Shown: positions 33,003-42,075, counted from the first letter of the stretch. The stretch is 64,000 bases of DNA from Streptomyces finlayi (GCF_014216315.1 NZ_CP045702.1:4526001-4590000); one strand, 5' to 3'. Notes: generated by a model not told the origin, from the letters alone. Program-made: numbers and translations.

Positions 33003-34244
33003 ATGATGCGAGACGATGTAGCGGTCCGGGACGGGAAGGCGGCACCGTCCTACCCGATGCGCCGGGGCTGCCCGGTCGATCCTCCGCCGCAGCTCGCGGA
33101 GTTGCGGGCGGGTCCTGCGGCGAGCCGGGTGACGTTGTGGGACGGCAGCGAGGTGTGGCTGGTGACCGCGCACGCCCACGTCCGTGCCGTGCTGGGCGAC
33201 CGCAGGTTCACCGCGGTGACCAGCGCTCCCGGATTTCCCATGATGACGCCCACCTCGCAGCTGGTACGGGCCCAGCCGAAATCCGCCTCGTTCATCCGCG
33301 CGGACGATCCGGAGCACTCGCGGCTGCGTTCGATGCTCACGCGTGAATTCCTACAGCGTCGCGCCGATGAAATGCGTCCGATGCTCCGGGAGATGCTCGA
33401 CGGCATTCTTTCGGAACTCGTGTCCGAGGAGCGTGGGGGTGGAAGTCCGGTCGATCTCGTCGCGGAACTGACGATCCCGGTGCCTTCCCGCGTCATCGCC
33501 GCGATGTTCGGGATACCCGCCGGTGAGCGGGCCCTGATGGAGGACCGCAGCGCCATCCTGATCGACCGCGGCTACACCCCGCAGCAGGTGGCCGCCGCCC
33601 GTGACGAACTGGACGCCTTCCTGCGCGAGCTCGTCGAATCACGTATCCGCGAGCCCGGCGACGACCTGATCAGCCGGCTCGTCGTCGACCAGGTGCGCCA
33701 GGGCGCGCTGGACATCGACGAGATGGTCCCCATGTGCCGGCTGCTGCTGGTCGCCGGACACGGTACGACCACCAGCCAGGCAGGTCTGAGCCTGCTGAGC
33801 CTGGTCACCGACAAGAACCTCGCCGCCTCCCTGCGCGAGGACCCGGAGCTGCTGCCCGCGGCCGTCGAGGAGCTGCTGCGCTTCCACTCCATCGTGCAGA
33901 ACGGGCTGGCCCGTGCGGCCACCCAGGACGTCCAGCTCGGTGACGTGCTCATCAGGGCGGGTGAGGGCGTCGTGCTGTCGCTGTCCGCGGGCAACCGCGA
34001 CGAGCAGCTCTTCCCGTCCCCCGACACCCTCGACCCGCACCGCGACGCCCGCCGGCACCTGGCGTTCGGCCACGGCATCCACCAGTGCCTCGGCCAGTGG
34101 CTCGCCAAGGCGGAGATCGAGGAGATGCTCGCCGCCGTACTGCGCTGGATGCCCGGCGTACGCCTCGCCGTACCCTTCGAGGAGCTCGACTTCCGTCATG
34201 AGGTGTCGAGTTACGGTCTCGGCAGCCTCCCGGTGACGTGGTGA
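33003..34244 (+). CDS. cyp: Cytochrome P450 of clavulanate cluster
   Basis: 413 aa from ATG 33003 (GGGCGGA just before it; ATG 33006 and GTG 32982 are alternatives). P450 landmarks: I-helix GHGTTTSQAGLSLL, ExxR in AAVEELLRFHS, and the heme-binding loop HLAFGHGIHQCLGQWLAK with the Cys ligand. In the pathway a P450 is believed to act in the conversion of clavaminate-derived intermediates toward clavaldehyde, probably oxidative removal of the amine with ring-stereochemistry inversion. Electrons come from the ferredoxin encoded next, whose start overlaps the cyp stop (GTGA). Known orthologues are about 408 aa. Confidence 0.95.
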   Translation: MMRDDVAVRDGKAAPSYPMRRGCPVDPPPQLAELRAGPAASRVTLWDGSEVWLVTAHAHVRAVLGDRRFTAVTSAPGFPMMTPTSQLVRAQPKSASFIRADDPEHSRLRSMLTREFLQRRADEMRPMLREMLDGILSELVSEERGGGSPVDLVAELTIPVPSRVIAAMFGIPAGERALMEDRSAILIDRGYTPQQVAAARDELDAFLRELVESRIREPGDDLISRLVVDQVRQGALDIDEMVPMCRLLLVAGHGTTTSQAGLSLLSLVTDKNLAASLREDPELLPAAVEELLRFHSIVQNGLARAATQDVQLGDVLIRAGEGVVLSLSAGNRDEQLFPSPDTLDPHRDARRHLAFGHGIHQCLGQWLAKAEIEEMLAAVLRWMPGVRLAVPFEELDFRHEVSSYGLGSLPVTW

Positions 34245-34456
34245 GCGAACCCGTACGGCTGACCGTCACCGTCGACACGGTTGCCTGCTGCGCCATGGGC
34301 CGGTGTGCGGCGACGGAGCCCGCGGTCTTCGGCCAGGACCCCGACACAGGCACCGTGGTGCTGCTCGACCCCACCCCGCCGCCCGCGCTCCACGAAGGAG
34401 CGCGGCTGTGCGCGGACCTGTGTCCGTGCGGCGCCATCACGGTCACCGAGAACTGA
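34241..34456 (+). CDS. fd: Ferredoxin, electron donor to the cluster P450
   Basis: 71 aa from GTG 34241, overlapping the cyp stop by 4 bp; GTG 34238 would add one residue. Small bacterial 3Fe-4S-type ferredoxin: cysteines at about positions 16, 17, 22, 57, 61 and 63, with C16-x5-C22 and a terminal LCPCGAI providing the cluster ligands. Ferredoxins of this class usually serve an adjacent P450, as here. No ferredoxin reductase gene is present in the window, so a housekeeping reductase must supply electrons. Confidence 0.95.
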   Translation: MSEPVRLTVTVDTVACCAMGRCAATEPAVFGQDPDTGTVVLLDPTPPPALHEGARLCADLCPCGAITVTEN

Positions 34457-34473
34457 CCGGACAAGGAGCGAAG

Positions 34474-35787
34474 ATGACCGACGTCCCTGGTACCACCACG
34501 TCCGTCCGGACCGCGGCCGAGGAGGAACTCGCCGAGGACAGCTCCGCGCTGGCCGGACCCTGCCGCTGGGCGATGGGCCTGCTGACGGCGCCGGACCTCC
34601 CGACGGAGGAGGAGCTGGCGCCCTCCCTGGTGCCCGGATTCCTCGACAAGTACCCGCGGGGATTCGCCGCGACCCTCGACGAGTGGCGCAAGCTCGGCCC
34701 TTTCACCGTGAAGATCTACCAACCGGTCGCGCACAAGGGCTGGTTGGTGCTCACCGACCCGTCCGGCCGGGACTTCTCGCTCACCGTGATCATCGACTCG
34801 ACCGGTCTGGTCCGCATCCTGCACCTCCAGCCCGACATCTTCGTCCCCGAGATACACGACTGGGCCGACCTCGACGAGGCCCTGCGCATCGAGGGTGTCA
34901 CCTCCTCGGTGCTCGCCGTCCGCATCGAAGAGGGCCGGCCCCTCGTGCTGCACGAGAAGGACGCCCACCGGGCGCTGCCGACCGGTTCGGCGTACAAGCT
35001 CTATCTGATGCGGGCCCTTGTCCACGCCATCGACAAGGGTGAGCTCGACTGGGACGACGAGGTGGTCACCCGGGCCGACCTGCGCAGCCTGCCCACCGGA
35101 GACATGCAGGAACTGCCGGACGGCACCCGGGTGTCCGTCCGCGAGACGGCGCACAAGATGATCGCGATGAGCGACAACACGGCCGCCGACCTCCTCGCCG
35201 ACAAGGTGGGGCGCGAGGCCGTCGAGCGGACGGTGGTGGCGTCCGGCCATCACAACCCCGGCCTCCTGCGGCCGTTCCTCTCCAGCCGCGAGGTCTTCGA
35301 GATCGGCTGGGGCGCACACGGACTCCGCGGCGACTGGGCCGAGGGGGACGACGCGGCCCGCAGGGAACTGCTGCGCCGGGTCGCCCGGCCCCTCACCGTG
35401 CGCGGCTCCGACCTCGGGGAGACGGTCCACCAGCTCGGTCTGGACTGGCACATGAGCGCGTACGACGTGTTCCGGGTCCTCGAAGCCCTCGTACAGGACG
35501 GCGCACGGGACGCGAGCGGGACCGTCGACGCCATCCTGACCGCCTACCCCGGCATCCTCGTCGACCGTGCGAAGTGGTCCAAGGCTGTCTTCAAGGGCGG
35601 CTCCTGCCCCGGCGTGATGATGTTCTGCTGGCTCCTGGAGGACCACCGGGGCACCCCGCACGTCCTGGTGCTGCAACAGGCGGCCGACGACCAGAAGCTC
35701 ATCGGCGACGGGCAGCTGCTGCGCAGGCTCGGGGCGAAGGTCATCGAGTCGGGGCTCCTGGAAGGCGAGAAGGACACCGCTCAGTGA
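34474..35787 (+). CDS. Orf12, serine beta-lactamase-like protein
   Basis: 437 aa, AAGGAG before ATG 34474. A steroid-isomerase-like N-terminal domain (residues 1 to about 130) is fused to a class-A-beta-lactamase-like domain with SAYK at 172-175, SDN at 233-235 and FKGGSCPG where beta-lactamases have KTG. It corresponds to the product of orf12 in S. clavuligerus, which is essential for clavulanate formation though it lacks real beta-lactamase activity (esterase activity toward cephalosporin acetyl groups has been reported). No signal peptide, so cytoplasmic. It may act on an acylated clavam intermediate. Its stop overlaps the orf13 start. Confidence 0.92.
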   Translation: MTDVPGTTTSVRTAAEEELAEDSSALAGPCRWAMGLLTAPDLPTEEELAPSLVPGFLDKYPRGFAATLDEWRKLGPFTVKIYQPVAHKGWLVLTDPSGRDFSLTVIIDSTGLVRILHLQPDIFVPEIHDWADLDEALRIEGVTSSVLAVRIEEGRPLVLHEKDAHRALPTGSAYKLYLMRALVHAIDKGELDWDDEVVTRADLRSLPTGDMQELPDGTRVSVRETAHKMIAMSDNTAADLLADKVGREAVERTVVASGHHNPGLLRPFLSSREVFEIGWGAHGLRGDWAEGDDAARRELLRRVARPLTVRGSDLGETVHQLGLDWHMSAYDVFRVLEALVQDGARDASGTVDAILTAYPGILVDRAKWSKAVFKGGSCPGVMMFCWLLEDHRGTPHVLVLQQAADDQKLIGDGQLLRRLGAKVIESGLLEGEKDTAQ

Positions 35788-36806
35788 GCACCCGGGACCG
35801 GCTGCTCGCCGTCCTCGTCGCGGTGCTGTGGGGGCTGAACTTCCTCGCCGTGCGCGTGGGGCTCGACCACTTCCCCCCGTTCTTCCTCGCCGCGCTGCGC
35901 TTCCTGGTCCTCGCGGTGCCCGTGGTCCTGTTCGTGCCCCGGCCGCAGGTGCCGCTGCGCTGGCTGCTGGGGTACGGCCTGGGCTTCGGTGCCCTGCAGT
36001 TCGGGCTGCTCTTCCTCGCCATCGACAACGGCATGCCCTCGGGGCAGGCGTCCGTGGTGGTGCAGGCATCGGCCCCGCTGACCGTGCTGCTCGGCGCGCT
36101 CCTGCTGCACGAGCGGCTGTCGCGGCACCAGCTGGCCGGGATGGCGGCGGCGGTCCTGGGGCTGACGGTGATCGCCGTGGACCGGGCCAGGACGGCGGCC
36201 CTGCTGCCGCTCGTCCTGACCCTGCTGGCGGCGCTCGGCTGGGCGCTCGGCAACCTCGCCAGCCGACAGGCCAGGCCGGATCACCCGCTGCGTTTCGCGC
36301 TGTGGATGTCCGTGGTGCCGCCGCTGCCGCTGCTGGCCCTGTCCGCCGTCATGGAGGGCCCGGCCACCGGCTGGCGGGCCTTCGGCGGCGCTTTCGACGC
36401 GGAGGGCTGGCCAGGCCTGGTGGCCCTCCTCTACATCGCGCTGGCGGGTTCCGTCGTGGGCTCGGGCATCTGGACGACGCTTCTGAAGCGGTACGAGGCC
36501 GGGACCGTGGCCCCGTACTCGATGCTCGTGCCGGTCGTCGGCCTCGCGGTGGCCTGGCCGGCGCTCGACGAGCGGCCGAGTGCCCTGTCGCTGGTGGGCG
36601 CCGCGATCGTGGTCGTCGGAGTGCTGGCGGGAATGGGGACCGGCCTGGCGAAGCGCCCCCACGGCAAGGGGACCGGCCTGGCGAAGCGCGCCCACGGCAA
36701 GGGCCCCGGCCCCGCCCCGGGAGGGGAGCGAGGGCCGGAGCCCGGCACGGTCGTGGCTCAGTCGGACGAACCGGCCCCGAAGGTCCAGGACACCCAGCGG
36801 TCCTGA
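35784..36806 (+). CDS. Orf13, EamA-family exporter
   Basis: 340 aa from GTG 35784, overlapping the orf12 stop by 4 bp. Ten hydrophobic helices in two EamA repeats (LLAVLVAVLWGLNFLAVRVG at the start; second half from LVLTLLAALGWALGNLASRQ), typical of drug/metabolite transporters of the DMT superfamily. In the clavulanate cluster it is the presumed pump for the product or an intermediate. The C-terminus has a hydrophilic extension with two adjacent copies of GTGLAKRxHGK, absent from ordinary EamA proteins. The last 49 bp overlap the 3' end of convergent orf14. Confidence 0.92.
   Translation: MSTRDRLLAVLVAVLWGLNFLAVRVGLDHFPPFFLAALRFLVLAVPVVLFVPRPQVPLRWLLGYGLGFGALQFGLLFLAIDNGMPSGQASVVVQASAPLTVLLGALLLHERLSRHQLAGMAAAVLGLTVIAVDRARTAALLPLVLTLLAALGWALGNLASRQARPDHPLRFALWMSVVPPLPLLALSAVMEGPATGWRAFGGAFDAEGWPGLVALLYIALAGSVVGSGIWTTLLKRYEAGTVAPYSMLVPVVGLAVAWPALDERPSALSLVGAAIVVVGVLAGMGTGLAKRPHGKGTGLAKRAHGKGPGPAPGGERGPEPGTVVAQSDEPAPKVQDTQRS
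36636..36705. repeat. 33-bp tandem duplication inside orf13 3' end
   Basis: The segment encoding GTGLAKRPHGK is immediately repeated as GTGLAKRAHGK. The near-identical DNA suggests a recent slippage duplication in the cytoplasmic tail. Confidence 0.75.
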
Positions 36807-37786
36807 GGCACGAAGCCCATCGCGCGGTTGACGGCGATCATCGAGTGGTTGTCCTCGGCGTTCGCCGTCTCCAGCAGCCGTACGGCGGGCTCCTGCCGCA
36901 GGACGTTCTCCAGGTTCGAGAGCTTCAGGAGCAGCCCCAGCCCGTGGCCGCGGTGGCCCCGGTGGACGACTGTCATGCCCTGGAGCGCGTACTGCGGGTT
37001 GCCGGTGGTCTTGGAGACGCTGGTGTACCCGGCCAGTGTTCCGCTCGCCCTGTGGACGACCCCCGTGTGGTACGCCCGTCGGCCACGGCCCACCCGCATG
37101 GTCTCGAAGGCGCGGGCATAGCTCGTCTCGACCTCCTGGTCGGGCTCGGGCTCGGCCCCGGAGTCACCGAGCGACTGCTCCAGCAGCGAGACCGGCACCG
37201 CGTAGGCGTCGGGGGTGACCGTGCCCCAGCGGACCAGGCCGTAGCCCTCGGGCAGCGCGGGGACACCGTCGGCCAGCGGGTCGTGGCGGCGGAGGTCGAG
37301 CCACTGGTGCAGCCCCGACGGGCCGTCGGCCCGCACCCCGCCCAGCGCGGCGACGAACGCCGCGGGCGCGGGATCGCGCGCCGGACCGCCCTCCAGCGGC
37401 TCGACGGTCATCCCGGCCAGGGTGGTGCGCCCGTGTGCGGCCGCCAGTTCACGGGCCTTGCCGAACAGGGCGCGGCCGACACCGCGGCGACGCAGCTTGG
37501 GGTGCACGAGGAGCTGGTCCACCCGGGCCACCGGCGCGCCGTTGGGCAGGGCGATCCGCAGCGCGCCGACCACCTGCCCGTCGTGCAGAGCCGCCCAGTC
37601 CTCCAGCACGGTGGCGGGCGGCGCGAACCGCAGGGAGCCGATCATGTCGACGGAACAGGGCGGCGCGGCCCCGGGGACGTCGTCGGCCTCCGCCATCAAC
37701 TGGAGCCACTGGCCCGCCGTGTCGTCGTCGTCCGCACTCAGCGGGACGAAGCTGAGCTCCGGTGCGAGGTCGGTGCTGTCGGTCAT
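36758..37786 (-). CDS. Orf14, tandem GNAT acetyltransferase
   Basis: 342 aa from ATG 37786. Two GNAT domains are present: the first has ARVDQLLVHPKLRRRGVGRA (acetyl-CoA loop R/QxxGxG/A), the second YALQGMTVVHRGHRGHGLGL. It matches the tandem-GNAT Orf14 of clavulanate clusters, believed to act with GcaS on N-glycylclavaminate to give the N-acetylglycyl derivative. The ATG overlaps the oppA2 stop (ATGA), so it is the last gene of the leftward unit gcaS-orf16-oppA2-orf14. It converges with and overlaps orf13. Confidence 0.92.
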   Translation of the reverse strand: MTDSTDLAPELSFVPLSADDDDTAGQWLQLMAEADDVPGAAPPCSVDMIGSLRFAPPATVLEDWAALHDGQVVGALRIALPNGAPVARVDQLLVHPKLRRRGVGRALFGKARELAAAHGRTTLAGMTVEPLEGGPARDPAPAAFVAALGGVRADGPSGLHQWLDLRRHDPLADGVPALPEGYGLVRWGTVTPDAYAVPVSLLEQSLGDSGAEPEPDQEVETSYARAFETMRVGRGRRAYHTGVVHRASGTLAGYTSVSKTTGNPQYALQGMTVVHRGHRGHGLGLLLKLSNLENVLRQEPAVRLLETANAEDNHSMIAVNRAMGFVPQDRWVSWTFGAGSSD

Positions 37787-39543
37787 GAAGTGATCTCCCG
37801 GTCGGGGCGGTCGGGGCGGTCGGGGCGGTCGGAGCGTGCGGAACGTTCGGGGCGGTCGGCGGTGGGATCGAGACCCATGGCCTGGATGTCGTACAGCCCG
37901 AAGGCCGGCTGGACATAGACGTTGGTGACCCAGGGATTGCGGAAGGACAGGGTCTTGTCGTGGACCAGCGGGAGGATCACGGCGTGTTCCATGACCAGTC
38001 TCTCGACCACCCGCCACAGCCGGGTGCGCTCGTCCGGATCGGTCGTGTGCAGGCTCCGGTCGATCAGTTCGTTGATCTCCGGGGCGTCCAGCTCGGCGAT
38101 GTTCCAGTTGCCGCCGTTCCGCTTGATCTGCCGCCCGTCGACGAGCGGGGCCAGGAACCCGTACTCCGTCGGGAAGTCCGCACCCCAGTCCGTGACGATC
38201 ATCCCCAGGTTGTGCTTCCGGATCGTCTCCGGCGAGCCCGCGCCCAGACTGAAGTAGCTGGCCACGTCCAGTTCCTTGACCGTCAGCCGGATGCCGACCC
38301 TGGCCACCGACTCGACGACCGCGTCGGCCACCAGCCGGAACTTCCCGCGCTGGGTGCCGATCACCGCGTCGAAGCCGTCGGGCAGCCCGGCGGCCGCCAG
38401 CTCCTCCCGTGCCCTGTCGAGATCGCCCCGCAGATCCGGCCCGGCCGGATAGCGGTCGAGCCCCTGGTGGGCGGGGAGCCGGGGCGGGAACAACGCCGGT
38501 GTGAGGTCGCCGCCGGTGACGGGACCGCCGCGGGCCTCCTGGAGGAGCAGCCGGTCCGCCGCGTAGTGCACCGCCCTGCGCACGTGCACGTTGTCGAACG
38601 GCGGGATGTGCGGCTGGAGCGAGACGAAGTGCAGGAAGCTCGTCCGGGGGTTGTCCGTGTGCGTACGCAGGACCTCGTCCGCCGTGACCCGTTGCTGCGC
38701 CGCGTGCTGGAGCCCGCGCCCTTCGAGGTTGATGTCGAAGACCCCGTCGATCAGCTGCGCGTCGAGGTCGTCGAGCCCGACCCCGATGGTCAGTTCCACC
38801 CGGTCGGGCAGGGCGGGCCGCACGGGGTCGGTGGCCCGGTCCCAGTACGGATTGCGCTCCAGGTGCAGATACGCGCCCGGCCGGTGCTCCTCGATCCGGT
38901 ACGGACCGCTGCACCGGGGGTCCTCCCCGTACCGGGCGCCGGTGTCGGCGTGCCGGGGCACGGGGGACACACAGGGCTGGGCCATCAGATGGTCGAAGTC
39001 GGCGAACGGGCCGCGCAGCCGGAAGACGATGGTCCGGTCGTCGGGCGTCTCCACGGACTCCAGGGGCGCGCTGCTCCGGTACGGCCCCGGGTAGGGCCGC
39101 GCCGGGTCGTCCAGCAGCGGCACGAGATACGTCGGGCCGCCCGGCAGCACGTCCTGGGCGAAGATCCGCTGCACGGCGTACCGCACGTCGTCCGAGGTGA
39201 TGGGGGAGCCGTCGTCGAAGCGCAGGTTCTCGCGCAGCCGGTACGTCCACGTCCTGGCCCCGTCGCTCGCCTGCCCGGGGCTCTCGGCGAGGTCCGGGAC
39301 GGGGACGAGCCCGGCGGGTCCGGGGTCGGTGGGGTAGGCCATCAGCGTCCGGTTGAGCATCCGCTGGAGCAGCCAGACCCACACGTAGTACGTACGGGCG
39401 GGGTCGAGGGAGTCCACGTCCGCCGACGACACCAGGCGCAGCGTTCCACCGCGCCGGTCGCAGGGGTTGACCATCGCTCCGACGGCGGCGTCCCAGCCGG
39501 CGCCGGGAACCGTCGCGGTGGGGTGTCCGGTGTGGGTACTCAT
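37783..39543 (-). CDS. oppA2: OppA2-like solute-binding protein of clavulanate cluster
   Basis: 586 aa from ATG 39543. SBP_bac_5 family, a clear paralogue of OppA1 at 30217 (shared GGTLRLVSSADVDSLDPART, SPVPRHADTGARYGEDPRCS, VTDWGADFPTEYGFLAPLVD). In S. clavuligerus loss of OppA2 leads to accumulation of N-acylated clavaminates, so it is placed late in the pathway. No signal peptide or lipobox is seen in MSTHTGHPTATVPGAGWDA. The C-terminus ends in Arg-Pro-Asp repeats (RPDRPDRPDRE) encoded by a 9-bp tandem repeat. Both ends overlap neighbours by 4 bp. A much longer frame reaching 40857 is a read-through and is rejected. Confidence 0.93.
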   Translation of the reverse strand: MSTHTGHPTATVPGAGWDAAVGAMVNPCDRRGGTLRLVSSADVDSLDPARTYYVWVWLLQRMLNRTLMAYPTDPGPAGLVPVPDLAESPGQASDGARTWTYRLRENLRFDDGSPITSDDVRYAVQRIFAQDVLPGGPTYLVPLLDDPARPYPGPYRSSAPLESVETPDDRTIVFRLRGPFADFDHLMAQPCVSPVPRHADTGARYGEDPRCSGPYRIEEHRPGAYLHLERNPYWDRATDPVRPALPDRVELTIGVGLDDLDAQLIDGVFDINLEGRGLQHAAQQRVTADEVLRTHTDNPRTSFLHFVSLQPHIPPFDNVHVRRAVHYAADRLLLQEARGGPVTGGDLTPALFPPRLPAHQGLDRYPAGPDLRGDLDRAREELAAAGLPDGFDAVIGTQRGKFRLVADAVVESVARVGIRLTVKELDVASYFSLGAGSPETIRKHNLGMIVTDWGADFPTEYGFLAPLVDGRQIKRNGGNWNIAELDAPEINELIDRSLHTTDPDERTRLWRVVERLVMEHAVILPLVHDKTLSFRNPWVTNVYVQPAFGLYDIQAMGLDPTADRPERSARSDRPDRPDRPDREITS

Positions 39544-40688
39544 CGGGGTGCGGTCCTCCGGTCCTTGTCCGTACGGGGAATGCGCAGCACGTACGAGCGC
39601 TCCTCGCTGGCCTGACAGCCGCGCGCCAGCTTCGCCTCGACGCTGCCGATCCCGGCGTGCAGGACGGAGACCCCGGCCGCGGCGGCGGCTTCGAGCACCC
39701 GGTAGTACAGGACGTCGTAGTAGAGCGGCAGCTTGCCCTGGGCCTCGTAGTCGAAGCCGGCGCGGTGGCCGAACCAGTGCTCCTCGCCGCGGGCCCTGGA
39801 GCGCAGGACCATGCCGAAGCCGATGACGGCGCCGTTCTGCCGGGCCACGGAGACCATGACGTCGTCGCCCATCACGTCGGCGATCCAGGACAGCAGCCCG
39901 GCGGAGTGCTCGGGGCTCGCCGGATTGCCGTACTTCTTCAGGAGGTTGGAGTCCAGCTCGCCGAGGCGCGGGACCAGTTCCTGGGTCAGCGGTTCGACGG
40001 TGACCTCCACCCCGGCCTCGGCCAGGGCCCGGCGCTCCAGACGCACCCGGCGGCGCCGGTGCTTGCTCATCCCGGCGAGGAACTCCTCCCAGCCGCCGGG
40101 CGGAATGGGCAGCCAGGCGTAGTGCGCGGAGGTGTGCGAGCGGTAGCCGCGGCTCTCCAGCAGCTCGACGAGTGAGAGGTCGCGCACGTCGACGTGCGGG
40201 AAGCAGACCGAGGCCGCCTTCCGCTCCTCGGCGAGTCCTTCGGCGTGGTCGAGGAGCGCCGCGAGGTCCTCGGGCCGGGCACCGGGGGCGGCCAGCAGCC
40301 GCGTACGGCCCAGGTGCCGGCCCCCGCACACCAGCGAGGGAAGCAGGGACGCCGCTTCGCCGTCCGCCACCTCGGCGAGGATGCCCGCCGCGCCCGGAAC
40401 CTCCTCGTCGGCGGCCCGGGAGAGCAGCGCGTCGGGGCGGGCGAGCAGCCAGGGCACGGAGTCGGTCGCCCAGGCCGCGACGAGCCCGGCGACGGGAGCC
40501 CCGTCGCGGTGCCGCACCAGGAAGTCCATCGTCGTACCGGAGTTGCGCTCCTGCACCGCCAGCCAGCGAGGCGTCTGGAAGAAGTCCTCCACGCCGGCGA
40601 GGTCGTTCCACCCCATGTCCACGAGTGCGGCGGCGTCCGGGGCCGCCAGGACCCCGTCCCCGGTCTGCGCATAGTGCGGGAGGCTCAC
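39540..40688 (-). CDS. Orf16, GNAT/FemAB-like acyltransferase of the clavulanate cluster
   Basis: 382 aa from GTG 40688, overlapping the gcaS stop by 4 bp (GTGA); its own stop overlaps the oppA2 start by 4 bp. The C-terminal half resembles the acyl-CoA N-acyltransferase/FemAB fold of peptidoglycan-type aminoacyltransferases: MSKHRRRRVRLERRALAEAG, LLKKYGNPASPEHSAGLLSW, and HRAGFDYEAQGKLPLYYDVL. Orf16 of S. clavuligerus occupies the same position between oppA2 and gcaS and has no established reaction. The fold suggests transfer of an acyl or aminoacyl group to an amine, matching the glycylation/acetylation steps. Confidence 0.88.
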   Translation of the reverse strand: MSLPHYAQTGDGVLAAPDAAALVDMGWNDLAGVEDFFQTPRWLAVQERNSGTTMDFLVRHRDGAPVAGLVAAWATDSVPWLLARPDALLSRAADEEVPGAAGILAEVADGEAASLLPSLVCGGRHLGRTRLLAAPGARPEDLAALLDHAEGLAEERKAASVCFPHVDVRDLSLVELLESRGYRSHTSAHYAWLPIPPGGWEEFLAGMSKHRRRRVRLERRALAEAGVEVTVEPLTQELVPRLGELDSNLLKKYGNPASPEHSAGLLSWIADVMGDDVMVSVARQNGAVIGFGMVLRSRARGEEHWFGHRAGFDYEAQGKLPLYYDVLYYRVLEAAAAAGVSVLHAGIGSVEAKLARGCQASEERSYVLRIPRTDKDRRTAPR

Positions 40689-41977
40689 GCCTGCTCCTCC
40701 TCGACGACGAAGTCGAGGTAGGCGGCCGCCTTGTCGGCGAGCGCCTGCGCTTCGAGCCGGTCGGGCCCGTTGCAGTAGGTGAAGCCGACGCAGGAGGAGT
40801 TGTCCATGCGCTGGAGGAGCGCGTCACCCTTCTCCACGTGCAGCAGCACCTGGACACCCGGCACCGCCTCTGCGGCCTCCACCCCGTCGACCCGCTTCAG
40901 CGTGCCGCGCCTGGCCGGGTAGATCATGCGGACGGCGGCGCCGCCGGAGTGCGTGACGGGTTCGATCGCCGGGGTCGCGCCGACGGTGAGCAGCCAGGCG
41001 TCCAGGATGGGGCTGCGCCCGGTGACGTCGGTGACGAGCATCGTCATACAGCTCGACGGCGTACGGGGGTTGGCCTCGATGATCCGCCAGCCCGACTCGG
41101 TGAGCCGCGCCTCGGTGTGGCAGGGCCCGTGCCGGTAGCCGATGGCCTCCAGCGTCTTGCGGACGACGGAGTACAGCTCGTCGCGGGACTCGTCGGAGAG
41201 CGGCACGGGGAAGGTGTGCCCGCACTCGATGTACGCGGGGTCGCCGAACAGGTCCTTCGACGTCACCCCGAAGACGTGGGTGTAGCCGTCCACGGTCATC
41301 GTCTCGACGCTGACCTCGACGCCCTCGACGTACGTCTCCAGCAGGACGTCGCCGGAGCGCCGCTGGCCGCGCAGGCTCTTGCGGATTCCGGACAGCTCGT
41401 TCCACGCCTCGGTCAGCTGTGCCATGTCGTCGACGCGGCGGACCCCGTAACTGATCGCCTCCGCCGGGGGCTTGGCGATCATCGGGAAGCCGAGCTTCCG
41501 TGCCGCGGCCTCCAGCTGGTCCTCGTCACTGACCAGCACGTGAGGGATGTTGAACGGTACGTCGCCGAGCGCGACCCGCAGCCGGTCCTTGACGTTGGCC
41601 GTCTCCACCGCCTCCGGGTCGGGCCCCGGCAGACCGAGCCGCTGGGCCGCCTGCGCGGCGATCACGGTGTGGTAGTCGGAGAACGAGGTCAGCCCGTCGA
41701 CCAGGGGCGCGCCGTCCTCCCCGGTCACCGAGGCGAGCACCGCGTCGAGGTCGGTGGTGTCGACGTCGATCACCCGGTCGACGGCCTGGGCGAGCGGGTG
41801 GGATTCCCAGTCGTGGCCGTGGGTGTACCAGGTGCGGTCACCGGTAAGCAGCCACACCTCCAGGCCGTGCTCCCGGGCCTGGTGCAGGCCGAGGACGAAG
41901 GGATGGTTCTGCATGTGCTCGACGATGGCGATCCGCTTGTCCGCGAACTGCGCGTAGTCAGCCAGGGGTGTTGTCAT
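40685..41977 (-). CDS. gcaS: N-glycyl-clavaminate synthetase, ATP-grasp
   Basis: 430 aa. ATP-grasp ligase of the carboxylate-amine type: N-terminal pre-ATP-grasp domain (RIAIVEHMQNHPFVLGLHQA), then LGFPMIAKPPAEAISYGVRR (ATP-binding Lys), LETYVEGVEVSVETMTVDG and GWRIIEANPRTPSSCMTM with the metal-binding Glu and Asn. GcaS couples glycine to the amino group of clavaminate with ATP, giving N-glycylclavaminate. It leads the leftward unit gcaS-orf16-oppA2-orf14 and carries the tandem TATG signal 99 bp upstream of its ATG. Confidence 0.94.
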   Translation of the reverse strand: MTTPLADYAQFADKRIAIVEHMQNHPFVLGLHQAREHGLEVWLLTGDRTWYTHGHDWESHPLAQAVDRVIDVDTTDLDAVLASVTGEDGAPLVDGLTSFSDYHTVIAAQAAQRLGLPGPDPEAVETANVKDRLRVALGDVPFNIPHVLVSDEDQLEAAARKLGFPMIAKPPAEAISYGVRRVDDMAQLTEAWNELSGIRKSLRGQRRSGDVLLETYVEGVEVSVETMTVDGYTHVFGVTSKDLFGDPAYIECGHTFPVPLSDESRDELYSVVRKTLEAIGYRHGPCHTEARLTESGWRIIEANPRTPSSCMTMLVTDVTGRSPILDAWLLTVGATPAIEPVTHSGGAAVRMIYPARRGTLKRVDGVEAAEAVPGVQVLLHVEKGDALLQRMDNSSCVGFTYCNGPDRLEAQALADKAAAYLDFVVEEEQA

Positions 41978-42075
41978 CGAACCGCCTCCATGCGTCGGCC
42001 GTCGCTCACAGCGTGGGTATGGGGATCAGTTCAATGGCAGGCCGGCGGCGAGGGCCATGGAGCGGCAGGTGTGCG

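Noticed and set aside
36758..40857. Very long minus-strand frames of 874 and 1024 codons suggesting giant fusion proteins
   Set aside because: They are in-frame read-throughs into the shadow frames of oppA2 and orf16. The real genes have internal ATG/GTG starts at 37786 and 39543 with 4-bp overlaps, normal family lengths and matching domains.
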